Source: Hahella sp. HN01
GTDB taxonomy: Bacteria; Pseudomonadota; Gammaproteobacteria; Pseudomonadales; Oleiphilaceae
DNA length: 64,000 nucleotides
Assembly: GCF_018986435.1 (NCBI RefSeq)
Contig: NZ_JAHMIN010000026.1
Coordinates: 1 to 64,000 of the forward strand
Reading direction: 5' to 3'
Position numbers and translations under genes: made by a program. How positions within the stretch are numbered: position 1 is the first letter of the stretch; each line of letters opens with the position of its first letter. The notes beneath the pieces were generated by a model that worked only from the letters and a program-made list of their open reading frames with translations, ran no database searches and was not told the origin of the DNA. This document shows, piece by piece, positions 1-8,449 of the stretch.

Positions 1-2
1 TT

Positions 3-143
3 GCAGGTCCAGACCAATTAAGAAAGATGGCTTTAAAAATCCTTCGGAGCATGAAAAGAACGCCATCATTGATTCAAAGTTTATTTGGGCATCCAGAACT
101 TAAATATATTATGGCTTAGTGATCGGATACTTATTTACGGGTT
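3..143 (+). pseudogene. Eroded 3' end of a tyrosine recombinase (integrase)
   Basis: One frame from base 3 reads GPDQLRKMALKILRS, then a hydrophobic stretch with LFGHPELKYIMA, then two consecutive stops (TAG TGA at 117-122), then SDTYLR in the same frame. In the tyrosine recombinase family the C-terminal catalytic part has a basic HxLR or FRK region, a box LFGHxxLxxT, and often a following YIxSDPxLR. The match across the two stops suggests a decayed integrase tail rather than a live gene. The 5' part lies outside the window. The match is short and made by eye, so this is a moderate call. It would mark an old integration site next to the ATP-grasp gene. Confidence 0.42.
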
Positions 144-251
144 AGTAATGTCATATACAGCAAAACCCATGTAGCGATATATGACTTTAACTTCGAGCTG
201 TTTTTCCAGTGTAGTCATCCCAGCTTTTTTGAGTCGCCATCCCTGTGCATA

Positions 252-944
252 TTGAGGGTTGGCGCAGTCGAAAACTACGCAGAGAAGTACTCTGAGTTGG
301 CCGCAATGGGATTGCAGCCTGTAAACTCTCCAGACGAATTTCTGCGGGCCAGTGAACTGTCCCACTGGCTGCCTTATATAAAGGACATGACGCCCAAGAC
401 ACTTTGTGTGGAACAATTCCCAGTAGCTGAGAGCATAGAAGTGCTATTTGGCTGGCCTGTATTTATCAAAGGGTCACGTCAAACCAGCCGACACAACCCA
501 GAGCTATCTATCGCCCACGGGCCGGACGATTATCAACGCATCGTGGACAGTTACCAGCGGGATAAAATTCTGCATTGGCAGAAAATAGCGATACGGGAGT
601 TCATCCCATTAGAGCCGGTCTCTGGTGGTATTCCGGGGAAAATAAGTCCCTCTCAGGAGTACAGGACATTCTGGTGGCATGGCGAGTGCGTCGGCTATGG
701 CAGGTATTGGCCCTCGGATTACAGCGCCCCAGACCTGAAGCAGGGCTTACAACTTGCTCAGGAAGCCGCGGAGCGCTTGAAGGTCCCCTTTATGGTTATC
801 GACATCGCCAAAACCCGGCAAGGGCATTGGATCATCATCGAATGCAATGACGCCCAGGAATCTGGTTACGCCAGCATCCCCCCACTACAGCTTTGGCGCA
901 ATATCCTGGAGCAGGTCAAAAGCAATAGTCAGGCTGATCATTGA
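252..944 (+). CDS. ATP-grasp domain protein (DUF4343-like), 5' end uncertain
   Basis: The product (about 230 residues) has features of an uncharacterised ATP-grasp family. Near the N-terminus is a block LQPVNSPDEF followed by LPYIKDMTPKT. A lysine stands in WPVFIKGS, an arginine in IAIREFIPLE, and the C-terminal half ends in a metal-binding-type IIIECNDAQESG. These enzymes ligate a carboxylate to an amine using ATP, but the substrate here is unknown. Family members usually carry about 60 more residues at the N-terminus. Here the only plausible initiator is TTG at 252. The frame stays open back to 123, but that stretch has no usual start codon and includes the integrase remnant. The gene may be 5'-truncated or use an unusual start. 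Confidence 0.6.
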   Translation: MRVGAVENYAEKYSELAAMGLQPVNSPDEFLRASELSHWLPYIKDMTPKTLCVEQFPVAESIEVLFGWPVFIKGSRQTSRHNPELSIAHGPDDYQRIVDSYQRDKILHWQKIAIREFIPLEPVSGGIPGKISPSQEYRTFWWHGECVGYGRYWPSDYSAPDLKQGLQLAQEAAERLKVPFMVIDIAKTRQGHWIIIECNDAQESGYASIPPLQLWRNILEQVKSNSQADH

Positions 945-1023
945 GCGCCTCCCCTCTTGCAAACGCTGCAATGGTTGGCGAAGATTCCGCGTATCTGTTT
1001 AAAGGACTTTTTCAGGCAGAAGT

Positions 1024-1662
1024 ATGACAAGAAAAATATTCTGGGAAGACCCCTATCTCACGACTCTCAGCACTTACGTCACCAGCGTCCAGGGCGCGGT
1101 AGTAACGGTTGAGGAAACTATCTTTTACGCATTTTCCGGCGGTCAGGAAAGCGATCATGGGACCATTGGCGGCTTCAGAGTGATCAGCGCGCGCAAGGAA
1201 GAGCAGGAAATTTTTTACGAGCTGCCGCAAGATCATGCGCTTCAGGTTGGCGACCCAGTGGAAATCACCATTGACTGGGAAAGACGGTATCGCCTTATGC
1301 GGCTGCACTTTGCAGCCGAGCTGGTGCTCGAACTGTTCTATCGCAAGCTGGGCGGCGTGGATAAAGTTGGCGCGCATATCGCGGAGGAAAAGGCGCGTAT
1401 CGACTTTTCCTGGCCTCAAAGCATTTCTCCTCTGTTGCCGGACATCGACGCTGACGCGCAACGTCTCATCGACGAAAACCGCGACATCATCAGCGCGTTC
1501 AGTGACGCAGACGCGGAAAGACGCTACTGGCGGGTGGAGGGGTTTGCAGAAGTCCCTTGCGGCGGTACGCATCTGACCCGTACTGGCGAAGTCGGACGCA
1601 TTTCCATGAAACGCAAGAATGTCGGCAAGGGCAAAGAGCGCGTGGAGATTTACCTGAGCTAA
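1024..1662 (+). CDS. AlaX-type alanyl-tRNA trans-editing protein
   Basis: A 212-residue stand-alone relative of the AlaRS editing domain, which hydrolyses Ser- or Gly-tRNA(Ala) in the cytoplasm. Visible family signatures are FSGGQESDHG near residues 38-46 and the zinc-site segment PCGGTHLTRTGEVG (Cys179 to His183, the CxxxH motif). The upstream motif that is normally HxxxH reads H95-FAA-E99, so the second histidine is a glutamate. I recall this RLHFAAELVLEL form as typical of one proteobacterial subfamily, so it is probably not a lesion. ATG 1024 follows an AGGCAGAAGT stretch. The gene is not obviously operonic and faces the lipoprotein gene across a hairpin. Confidence 0.85.
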   Translation: MTRKIFWEDPYLTTLSTYVTSVQGAVVTVEETIFYAFSGGQESDHGTIGGFRVISARKEEQEIFYELPQDHALQVGDPVEITIDWERRYRLMRLHFAAELVLELFYRKLGGVDKVGAHIAEEKARIDFSWPQSISPLLPDIDADAQRLIDENRDIISAFSDADAERRYWRVEGFAEVPCGGTHLTRTGEVGRISMKRKNVGKGKERVEIYLS

Positions 1663-1682
1663 GCTCCGGGCGCGCCCGGAGC
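1663..1682. terminator. Perfect 20-bp palindrome between convergent genes
   Basis: GCTCCGGGCG (1663-1672) is followed directly by its reverse complement CGCCCGGAGC (1673-1682). It starts right after the stop codon of the AlaX gene and ends 12 bases before the stop of the convergent lipoprotein gene. There is no clear U-tract on either side, so a bidirectional terminator is an inference from structure and position. Confidence 0.45.
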
Positions 1683-1694
1683 CGCTGTTCATGG

Positions 1695-2444
1695 TTATTC
1701 GCAGTATTTGATTGTCTTGGTCACGCTGTGCACTTTGACATTGGCTCCGGCGCGTATGACAAACTCGCTCAACCCCACTTCCGACTCCGGGTTGCCCCAG
1801 TCATAGGTGTAACCCAACCGGGTCCAGGGATAACCGTTTTCGCCGTACGACGTTTTGCGCAGATTTTTGAACCATTCCTTGTGCTCTTTGCTTATGGTGA
1901 CAAACCGATCGGAAACCGGGTAGTCCAACTCCGCTTCATGGTCGCTGATTTCTGGATCTGGAGAGGGGCGGAACAAATCTGACGGACTCACCCACATTTC
2001 CACGAACTTGGTTTTATTATCCCCTGGCGGCAAACCCAGTAATTGCTCCAGTCGCAAAATGGTCTGTTCTGGAAACTTATAACGAGCGCGACAGAAGTTT
2101 TTCACTTCAGGAACCACCGTCACCCATACTTCTCTGGACAGAGCCTGCGTCTGGCCCACTGAGTTGTCGTAGCCGTCCCAGGATGTCCATGTCGTCACCA
2201 ACACTTTTTGCCGGTCGCCACTCCATTCCAGAGCGGGATTCAGCGGCGTAATCGCCGTCAGGTTCTTGGATATCTCATTCGGCTCTACTATTTCAGCATC
2301 CCTGACCGCATCAGCATACGCCTGGCTCAGGTTTTTCTGTATGGGAGGCTTGGCGCTCTGATGGGCGCATGCGCCTAGCGCAAGCATCGCCCCCAGGGCG
2401 AGAATTTTTTTGATATCCCTATATCCATCTCTCCTGAAAATCAT
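1695..2444 (-). CDS. Predicted lipoprotein of unknown function
   Basis: A 249-residue product with a short basic N-terminus, a hydrophobic segment and a lipobox (LALGAC, cysteine near residue 26), so it should be exported and lipid-anchored. The mature part is soluble, rich in aromatic residues (VTTWTSWDGYDN, YTYDWGNPESE) and has two further cysteines. I do not recognise a functional domain. The start at 2444 is supported by GGAGAGTGAAGA just upstream on the coding strand. It is convergent with the AlaX gene and appears to be transcribed alone. Confidence 0.7.
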   Translation of the reverse strand: MIFRRDGYRDIKKILALGAMLALGACAHQSAKPPIQKNLSQAYADAVRDAEIVEPNEISKNLTAITPLNPALEWSGDRQKVLVTTWTSWDGYDNSVGQTQALSREVWVTVVPEVKNFCRARYKFPEQTILRLEQLLGLPPGDNKTKFVEMWVSPSDLFRPSPDPEISDHEAELDYPVSDRFVTISKEHKEWFKNLRKTSYGENGYPWTRLGYTYDWGNPESEVGLSEFVIRAGANVKVHSVTKTIKYCE

Positions 2445-2579
2445 TCTTCACTCTCCGTTCTGTCCCGATTCTGTTGAGGCATGCATCTCCCTGGCCTGCG
2501 CCGAGCGCTATCGCCTATTGGGAGGCCAGCATGAAATATATATTAAAATTAACCCCTTACATAACCTTTACAGGGAAAC

Positions 2580-3032
2580 ATGCTATCATTCTCTACGCTA
2601 GCCATGATGTCTGCGCAAGACATGGGAGTCTTGGATATGATCGGCAAAGTATGCCTATTTTCAGAAGTTTACGGCGTGATTACCTACGCTGGCGAACCTG
2701 TATCAGGCGCCACAGTGACCCGCTGGGTCGAATGGCGTCAAAAATCCTCCGACAGTGTACGCACCGCTCAGGATGGGAGCTTCCGCCTGCCCGCTCTATA
2801 TAAAATTTCTTTACTGGCGACGCTGTTGCCGATCCCGTTCCGTGCGGCGCAAACCATTTACGTCGATGTAAACGGCACTGAACACCTGATCTGGAGCACG
2901 ATCAAAATCGGCTCAGAGCCCAATGACGAGCTGGCGGGACGCCCCCTGCGCTTTACCTGCGAACTGACGCGGAAGCGAAGATATGTACATCTGGGCGCAG
3001 CCAGCATTGAAAGTAACTGCGAGTGGCGCTAA
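2580..3032 (+). CDS. Small beta-sandwich-like protein (DUF6795-like)
   Basis: A 150-residue protein whose core starts at MIGKVCLFSEVYGVITYAGE, followed by PVSGATVTR and GSFRLP. This pattern resembles a carboxypeptidase-regulatory/transthyretin-like fold and a family I remember as DUF6795. That assignment is from memory of the motif KVCLFSEVxG and is moderate. Three ATGs are possible (2580, 2607 and 2637). The first has AGGG six bases upstream and is used here. No signal peptide is convincing. Its role is unknown. Confidence 0.6.
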   Translation: MLSFSTLAMMSAQDMGVLDMIGKVCLFSEVYGVITYAGEPVSGATVTRWVEWRQKSSDSVRTAQDGSFRLPALYKISLLATLLPIPFRAAQTIYVDVNGTEHLIWSTIKIGSEPNDELAGRPLRFTCELTRKRRYVHLGAASIESNCEWR

Positions 3033-3042
3033 CCGCCAGGGA

Positions 3043-4020
3043 TCAACCCATCACCCGAATCGGCGCCCCGTCCATATAAGCCTGAATCGCCTCGACGATC
3101 TGAGTGTAGTAAGTGCGGTAGTTATTCTCTGTGACATAGCCCAGGTGGGGAGTCGCCAGCACATTCGGCAGCGTACGCAGAACATGTCCTTCCGGCAGCG
3201 GCTCCTGTTCAAATACATCCAACCCCGCCCCAGCGATGCGCTTCTGCTGCAGCGCTTCCACCAGCGCCGTCTGGTCGACGATTTGAGCGCGGGAAGTATT
3301 TATCAACAGCGCAGACTTTTTCATCCGCAACAACGCCTCCGCATCAATCAGCCCCCGGCTGCGCTCACCTAACACCAGATGAATGGAGACGATATCGCTG
3401 CACGCCAGCAGAGCATCTTTCGAATCCGCAAGCGTCACGCCCATTGAGCTGGTCAGTTCCCCAGTAAGATTGGCGCTCCAGGCGACGACGTTCATGCCAA
3501 ACGCCTGGCCAATCATCGCCACTTTCTGGCCAATATGACCAAACCCCAGCAAGCCGAGCGTTTTCCCTGCGAGATCAACGCCTACCGTGTTTTGCCATGG
3601 ACCGTTGGCTTTGAATGCAGCGTCTTCTATCGCTATGTGCCGCGCCAGCCCCAGTATCAGCGCCCAGGTAAGTTCTGTCGGCGGCGCTTTCGAGGCCTGG
3701 GTGCCGCATACCGTCACGCCATTAGCGGCAGCGGCGGCAAGATCAATGGCGGCATTGCGGGGGCCGGAGGTCACCAGAAGCTTCAACCTCGGTAAACGAT
3801 TCAATAACGTGGCGGCAAAGGGGGTCCTTTCACGCATGATGACAATCATGTCGAAGTCCGCCAGTTGCGCGGCGACCTCATCTTCATTGCCAAGATGGCG
3901 GTTGAACACCTGCAGATCTATGCGCGTTTCCAGCGCACTCCAATCCGCATAGGACTTAGCTACATTCTGATAGTCGTCCAATACCGCACAGCGCGGTCTC
4001 CTGCTCATCACCTCATCCAT
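3043..4020 (-). CDS. D-isomer-specific 2-hydroxyacid dehydrogenase
   Basis: A 325-residue NAD-dependent dehydrogenase of the D-2-hydroxyacid family, which interconverts 2-hydroxy and 2-oxo acids. The Rossmann loop is GLLGFGHIGQKV. The catalytic segments are NTSRAQIVDQTAL (Arg), the AGAGLDVFEQEPLP block (Glu) and a C-terminal TPHLGYVTEN (His). The frame runs further upstream into the next gene, but ATG 4020 is preferred: it has AGGAG about ten bases upstream, gives a family-like N-terminus and avoids overlap. It lies 98 bases downstream of the SDR gene on the same strand, so the two may be co-transcribed. The substrate cannot be told from sequence. Confidence 0.88.
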   Translation of the reverse strand: MDEVMSRRPRCAVLDDYQNVAKSYADWSALETRIDLQVFNRHLGNEDEVAAQLADFDMIVIMRERTPFAATLLNRLPRLKLLVTSGPRNAAIDLAAAAANGVTVCGTQASKAPPTELTWALILGLARHIAIEDAAFKANGPWQNTVGVDLAGKTLGLLGFGHIGQKVAMIGQAFGMNVVAWSANLTGELTSSMGVTLADSKDALLACSDIVSIHLVLGERSRGLIDAEALLRMKKSALLINTSRAQIVDQTALVEALQQKRIAGAGLDVFEQEPLPEGHVLRTLPNVLATPHLGYVTENNYRTYYTQIVEAIQAYMDGAPIRVMG

Positions 4021-4118
4021 TACACGGCTACTCCTGTATATCGTATTAAGAGATATGGCGCGGCAGTATAGCAGGGCTCTCGCCGACCACGCAGCGAGCG
4101 AGCCCTGCATGAGGCGGG

Positions 4119-4886
4119 CTAATTGCGCCCCGCCATCACGCCGCCGTCTACGTCCCAAATCGCGCCGGTCACCCAGTCCGCCTGATCTGACAGCAGAAAT
4201 ATCGCCGCATTCGCCACATCCCCAACGTCGCCAATCCGACCAATAGGGTGGAATGCGTTTAACGTCGCCAAGGTCTCATCGACCTCTTCAGGGGCGATAA
4301 AGGCTTCATAGATCGGCGTTTTCACCACTGCCGGCGCGATGGCGTTGACGCGAACGCCATCATCCGCCAGCTCCATCGCCATATGCTGAGTCAGCGCGTG
4401 TAAGCCCGCCTTCGCCATGGAGTAGGCTGAGGAAGGTGTGGCTTTAACCGCCTGTTTCGCCCACATGGACCCAATGTTCAACACAGCGCCGCCGCCGTGT
4501 TTGCACATGTTCGCAGCGACCGCCTGAGAGATAAAGAACAGCGCCTTATTCAACCCCAGGTAGGCGTCGTAATCCGCTGGCGTATGCTGCAGGAACGGCT
4601 TGGGATTGAAATACCCGGCGGCGTTGACCAAATAGCGAATGGGCTCCCCCAAATCGTTCAGTTGAGATATCAAACCAGTGACTTGCTCGTCGTCATAAAG
4701 ATCCACGCTAAACGTCCTGATTTCCGCAACGTCCCGCAATGCGTCGCCAGCCAGCTGCAGTTTTTCCCGACGCTTGCCAACCAGCATGATATTCACGCCC
4801 GCCGCCGCCATCCGGCGCGCAATTTCCAACCCCATCCCACTGGAGCCGCCCACGATCAACGCCCAGGAACCTTTTACCAATTGCAT
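4119..4886 (-). CDS. Short-chain dehydrogenase/reductase (SDR)
   Basis: A 255-residue classical SDR. The cofactor loop GGSSGMG sits at the N-terminus, the structural NAAG motif is at about residue 90, an active-site Ser precedes the YSMAK catalytic Tyr/Lys pair, and the C-terminus [13 protein letters not shown] is typical of FabG-like enzymes. It should reduce or oxidise a carbonyl/alcohol with NAD(P)H in the cytoplasm, with unknown substrate. It is probably the first gene of a two-gene unit with the 2-hydroxyacid dehydrogenase. The start at 4886 is preceded by AGAGAGGTGAGACATC on the coding strand, a fair ribosome binding site. Confidence 0.9.
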   Translation of the reverse strand: MQLVKGSWALIVGGSSGMGLEIARRMAAAGVNIMLVGKRREKLQLAGDALRDVAEIRTFSVDLYDDEQVTGLISQLNDLGEPIRYLVNAAGYFNPKPFLQHTPADYDAYLGLNKALFFISQAVAANMCKHGGGAVLNIGSMWAKQAVKATPSSAYSMAKAGLHALTQHMAMELADDGVRVNAIAPAVVKTPIYEAFIAPEEVDETLATLNAFHPIGRIGDVGDVANAAIFLLSDQADWVTGAIWDVDGGVMAGRN

Positions 4887-5138
4887 GATGTCTCACCTCT
4901 CTAAAGTCATTCGAAACAGGCCCCAGAGTAGGCTTCCAGAGAGAGTCAAAAAAGTAAGCACAAATTGGTCAGGTAGGCACTTATCGGTATAGATAGTTGA
5001 TTCCAGACAAGAAAAAAATATTATTGCGCGACAACGCCAGTTAGGGACATACAGATAGCGCATCTCCTCCTTCGCATTGGACCTGGCTTGTACTATTATT
5101 CCGCCGGATATCCCGGGCATTATCTGATTGGACGCAAG

Positions 5139-5867
5139 ATGCTCAAACCACTCGCATTACTTATTCTCACCAGCTTAATCAGCCACCTCGCCTGTGCGGA
5201 GGGGCCGGAACGCGTGACCTGGGCCACTCCAGAGTGGGAAGGCAGCGTGGAAAAAGACGGAACAGGACTGTACAACGAAGTCATTTTCGCCGCCTTCAAA
5301 CATGTGAATATCGAGGTAAATCAGATTATCGTGCCGTGGAAGCGGGCCGAGCTGATGGTGAAAGACGGACACGCCGACATGTACGGCGGCCTCGATCCTA
5401 CTGACGAGTACCCGCAAGCGCTCTACCCTATTTCCGTTATCACTGAAGCGGTCACTTTTCTGCCGGAGCACTTTGGCGAATGGAAAGGAGTCGCGTCGCT
5501 GGAGGGGAAAAACGGTGTATGGATTCGCGGTTATACGGATTATATCGACGACAAGGTGAAGCAGTATCTACAGGGAGAAGATCTGAACTCCCGGGAAAGC
5601 GCGCTATCCAAAGTCTATTTGAAGCGGGCGGACTACTACTTCGACAACCTGCGCCAGACCAACATTACTTTCAGCAATATTCTGGTGGATAAAACCCAGT
5701 TTCGCACTGAGCCGGTAACCCGGGTCTTCTTGTACATGACCTTCGCCAAAAACGAACGTGGCGAATATCTACGCGAGAAATATAACGAAGGCGTCTCTTA
5801 CCTCATTGAAACCCATCAGCTCCTGCCGCTTTATGAGAAATACGGCAGAGAGTATCCCATTGAGTAG
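5139..5867 (+). CDS. Orphan periplasmic solute-binding protein (SBP family 3-like)
   Basis: About 242 residues with a signal peptide (MLKPLALLILTSLISHLACA, cleavage near AEG) and the fold signatures of family 3 solute-binding proteins: an N-terminal VTWATPEWEG strand, the segment VPWKRAELM, and a C-terminal helix ending KYGREYP. No permease or ATPase gene is adjacent, so it may be a sensor or stand-alone binding protein rather than an amino-acid importer. The longer frame from 5088 would prepend residues unlike a signal sequence, so ATG 5139 is chosen despite a weak ribosome binding site. Three related proteins occur at 14.7, 15.7 and 42.8 kb. Confidence 0.8.
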   Translation: MLKPLALLILTSLISHLACAEGPERVTWATPEWEGSVEKDGTGLYNEVIFAAFKHVNIEVNQIIVPWKRAELMVKDGHADMYGGLDPTDEYPQALYPISVITEAVTFLPEHFGEWKGVASLEGKNGVWIRGYTDYIDDKVKQYLQGEDLNSRESALSKVYLKRADYYFDNLRQTNITFSNILVDKTQFRTEPVTRVFLYMTFAKNERGEYLREKYNEGVSYLIETHQLLPLYEKYGREYPIE

Positions 5868-5896
5868 CGTCTCTTAACTGTCTATTAAGCAGCTGA

Positions 5897-6376
5897 TTAT
5901 TGTTCGCGCCAAAGGTGATGCGAGGAGTAGCTGTAGAGATATAACGCTTGCGCTATCCCCAGGGTAAACAACAGATCTATCGCCAGCGTCCAGTCCAGCG
6001 CAGGCGGCTCATTAAACGGAAACACTCCAAATACAAATGGCAGGATAAAGGCATACAGGACAAACCAGACCACATACCCCGCCAAAGCGATTTTCCATAG
6101 GACCCGGCCGCCGATACGCTTGGAGAAAGCATACCCAAACATTCCGATCAACATCACCCACTCTATCAGCGAGTCAAGGTAGTCCTGTAAGCCAGCGTTC
6201 AAGTCTATTTCCAGATAATCTTCACCAATGAAAGACATAATCAGAAATGGCGCCGTAACCAAATTCAACAACACATAAACCACAAAGAATATTTTCCATA
6301 TGACGTTGGGCTCTTTTATCGAGATAACGTCTTCAGACACCTGACTTTTCGGCGGAGCGTACAAATCACTCATCAT
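5897..6376 (-). CDS. Four-helix membrane protein, paralogue of next gene
   Basis: A 159-residue protein with a polar N-terminus of about 25 residues and four predicted hydrophobic helices. The centre carries GYAFSKRIGGRVLWK and YVVWFVLYAFILPF, which match GYAFHKRFGRAGFWK and YPVWSLLYLFVLPF in the neighbouring gene at 6403-6831. The two are therefore tandem paralogues. The function is unknown and no enzymatic motif is visible. The start could be either of two consecutive ATGs, with AAGGATC upstream. Confidence 0.65.
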   Translation of the reverse strand: MMSDLYAPPKSQVSEDVISIKEPNVIWKIFFVVYVLLNLVTAPFLIMSFIGEDYLEIDLNAGLQDYLDSLIEWVMLIGMFGYAFSKRIGGRVLWKIALAGYVVWFVLYAFILPFVFGVFPFNEPPALDWTLAIDLLFTLGIAQALYLYSYSSHHLWREQ

Positions 6377-6402
6377 TGATCCTTAATTAATCTCTTCCCA
6401 CT

Positions 6403-6831
6403 TCAAGCTACCGACGCCCCATCGAGATGGCGCGTCCACAGACGTTGCGACTTAAATCCATAGTTATAAATACAACGGGAGCTGACGGCGATAACGCCCA
6501 ACGGGAATATCATTGTCCAGTTAGCGTGAGCCCGCATGCCCATCTGCGGGAAGTCATATCCAAATGGCAAAACAAACAGATATAACAGCGACCAGACAGG
6601 GTAAACCCAGAGCAGGCATTTCCAGAACCCGGCGCGCCCGAATCTTTTGTGAAAGGCGTAGCCATAAATCGCCAGTAAGTTGATGTAGAAAAACGCTAAA
6701 TCCACATAGTCATGCCAGCCAAAAGACGTTTGCGTGACAATCACCGCAAACACGACTGCAATCAGCGCGCATAGGCAAAAATAAAGTTTCCACCCCAGAC
6801 GCCACTCGGCCAGTTTCGCCGTCAATTTCAT
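6403..6831 (-). CDS. Four-helix membrane protein, tandem paralogue
   Basis: A 142-residue predicted inner-membrane protein sharing the central GYAFxKRxGxxxxWK and VWxxLYxFxLPF pattern with the gene at 5897-6376, which lies just downstream on the same strand. It has four hydrophobic stretches and a basic C-terminal tail. It follows the lipoprotein gene at 6849-7352 by 17 bases, so lipoprotein and both membrane proteins probably form one operon. No function can be assigned. Confidence 0.65.
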   Translation of the reverse strand: MKLTAKLAEWRLGWKLYFCLCALIAVVFAVIVTQTSFGWHDYVDLAFFYINLLAIYGYAFHKRFGRAGFWKCLLWVYPVWSLLYLFVLPFGYDFPQMGMRAHANWTMIFPLGVIAVSSRCIYNYGFKSQRLWTRHLDGASVA

Positions 6832-6848
6832 GTGAGCGCCGCACCCAG

Positions 6849-7352
6849 CTACTTGTCAGCGCCTTTGACGGCGATGGGTTTGATCGCTTCCGCCTTACTG
6901 GCGACCTCATCAATTCCTTGCTTGACGAGTCGGTCGATCGACTCACTGTTATAGTGATGGTACAGCACCTTATATTCTGGATTGTCGTCATTGCTGAACA
7001 AAATCAGCGTCTCCACGCCCTCCCCGTTTGTATAGGTCGTCTTGTAAGTGAGCGTCACAAACATACCGGACAGCCCATTTGTCTGCACTTTGTCCTGCGC
7101 GCGCCATGTATCAAGGGAGTAGCTACGCAAGTCGCCATTGGCCTTTTGCACCAACCGACGAATGCTCTCCCACTCTTCAGGGTCAACGGAATCGATAAAG
7201 TGCGGCGAGTAGAAGCGGTCCGCTCCGGGCCCGCCCTCTTTGATTCTGTCGTCAAAAAAAGTCGCGGCGGCGGCCTTGGCGTCATCAACGCCTTCCACAA
7301 AACCGCAACTGGTCAGCGACAGCAATAATAGAATCCCCAAAATACGCAACAT
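6849..7352 (-). CDS. Small predicted lipoprotein
   Basis: A 167-residue protein with a short signal sequence and lipobox (LLSLTSC, cysteine at about residue 16). The mature part holds FFDDRIKEGG, a YSPHF segment and an antiparallel-strand-like GMFVTLTYKTTYTNGEGVETLIL, a pattern reminiscent of NTF2-like or DUF4019-type periplasmic domains. That is only a resemblance. It is the first gene of a probable three-gene unit with the two paralogous membrane proteins. Confidence 0.65.
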   Translation of the reverse strand: MLRILGILLLLSLTSCGFVEGVDDAKAAAATFFDDRIKEGGPGADRFYSPHFIDSVDPEEWESIRRLVQKANGDLRSYSLDTWRAQDKVQTNGLSGMFVTLTYKTTYTNGEGVETLILFSNDDNPEYKVLYHHYNSESIDRLVKQGIDEVASKAEAIKPIAVKGADK

Positions 7353-7441
7353 CTTTATCTCTCATTACTGGTTCTCAACGTTGGCTCGCATTATTGCTGG
7401 ATTTGGGCCGAAGAAGAACCTTTTTGGCGGCGCGCCGCTGA

Positions 7442-8329
7442 TCAAACCAATGGCAAATAGATATCGATGATCGCTTCATGCTCAGGAACGTCTGGATACA
7501 TTGTCACGCGTTGGAGAAAACAAGGCGCGTCGCGTAATGTTTCCCCACTCCCAGGCAGCCACTCGCCATATAAGAAGTGGAAAGCCGCCCGCATGCCGGC
7601 GTCGGGGCCAATATGACGCAGCACGGCATAACGTCCCGCCGGGATTGTTTTAGCAATGACGCCGTACGGATTTTCCTCAACCGCTGAGTTGACGCCTGCG
7701 CACAAGTCCATGCGGAACGCCTCCGCTGACGTAGACTCAGGATCGTTGTGCAGAATGTTATAAGTGGCGCTGACTGAGGGAGGCCGTTTGTTGGCTTTAC
7801 GCCATTCGATAAAGCGTCGAATGGACTCGCCGAGACGCTCTGGAGCGCCGTGATGTTCCAGCGCCGCAACAGGAATGGCCTCCTGTTCCAGGAGATTGAC
7901 TGAATAGTTCGAGTTATCCGTCTGCATAATGTCCGCCCTTGCTTTGAAAAGAAATTCATCATGATCTCGCCAAGGCTCCCACCGCGGTTGTCGCCGAAAT
8001 TGGGAAGGCGTTTGTCCGCATGCTTTCTTGAAGGCTCGGGAAAAGGCTTCCAGGCTGTCAAACCCGGTATTCAACGCAATATCCGTCACGCTGTAACGAC
8101 TGCGATAAGCCAGCTCATGAGCGGCTTTTTTCAACCGTCGCCATTGCACATACTTGTATACGCCCATTCCCATGCTCGCAGAAAACTGCCGGTGGAAATG
8201 AAATTTGGAGAAGTGAGCGACCTGACTCAACTCTTCGACGCTCAAGTCATCCAACAAATGCTGATCAATGTGCGCCAGCACGCGCCGCAGTCTGTTTTGA
8301 TACTTGGTTACAGTCGTCTCATTCGCCAT
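7442..8329 (-). CDS. AraC-family regulator with GyrI-like effector domain
   Basis: A 295-residue transcription factor. Residues about 10-110 form the double helix-turn-helix of the AraC/XylS family (VEELSQVAHFSKFHFHRQFS, then VTDIALNTGFDSLEAFSRAF and the closing GQTPSQFRR). Residues about 140-295 match the GyrI/BmrR-type small-molecule-binding domain (AIPVAALEHHG, AGRYAVLRHIGP, DIYLPL at the end). Such fusions with the DNA-binding part first are common (Rob/SoxS-like, ligand unknown). No target gene is obvious. It stands alone between the lipoprotein operon and norR. Confidence 0.88.
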   Translation of the reverse strand: MANETTVTKYQNRLRRVLAHIDQHLLDDLSVEELSQVAHFSKFHFHRQFSASMGMGVYKYVQWRRLKKAAHELAYRSRYSVTDIALNTGFDSLEAFSRAFKKACGQTPSQFRRQPRWEPWRDHDEFLFKARADIMQTDNSNYSVNLLEQEAIPVAALEHHGAPERLGESIRRFIEWRKANKRPPSVSATYNILHNDPESTSAEAFRMDLCAGVNSAVEENPYGVIAKTIPAGRYAVLRHIGPDAGMRAAFHFLYGEWLPGSGETLRDAPCFLQRVTMYPDVPEHEAIIDIYLPLV

Positions 8330-8449
8330 ATTCGCCTCAACGAGGAGCAGTGTGGCAGCGCGGGCGCAGATTCGCCTGATTGATCTTGCTGACTATCGCT
8401 GACGGCGGCAGTCTGGGCTTAACCAGCAAAAACGCCGCCGAAAACTGGC

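Noticed and set aside
135-416. A 93-codon frame on the minus strand at the left edge
   Set aside because: It overlaps the ATP-grasp gene, and its translation shows no family pattern or signal peptide.
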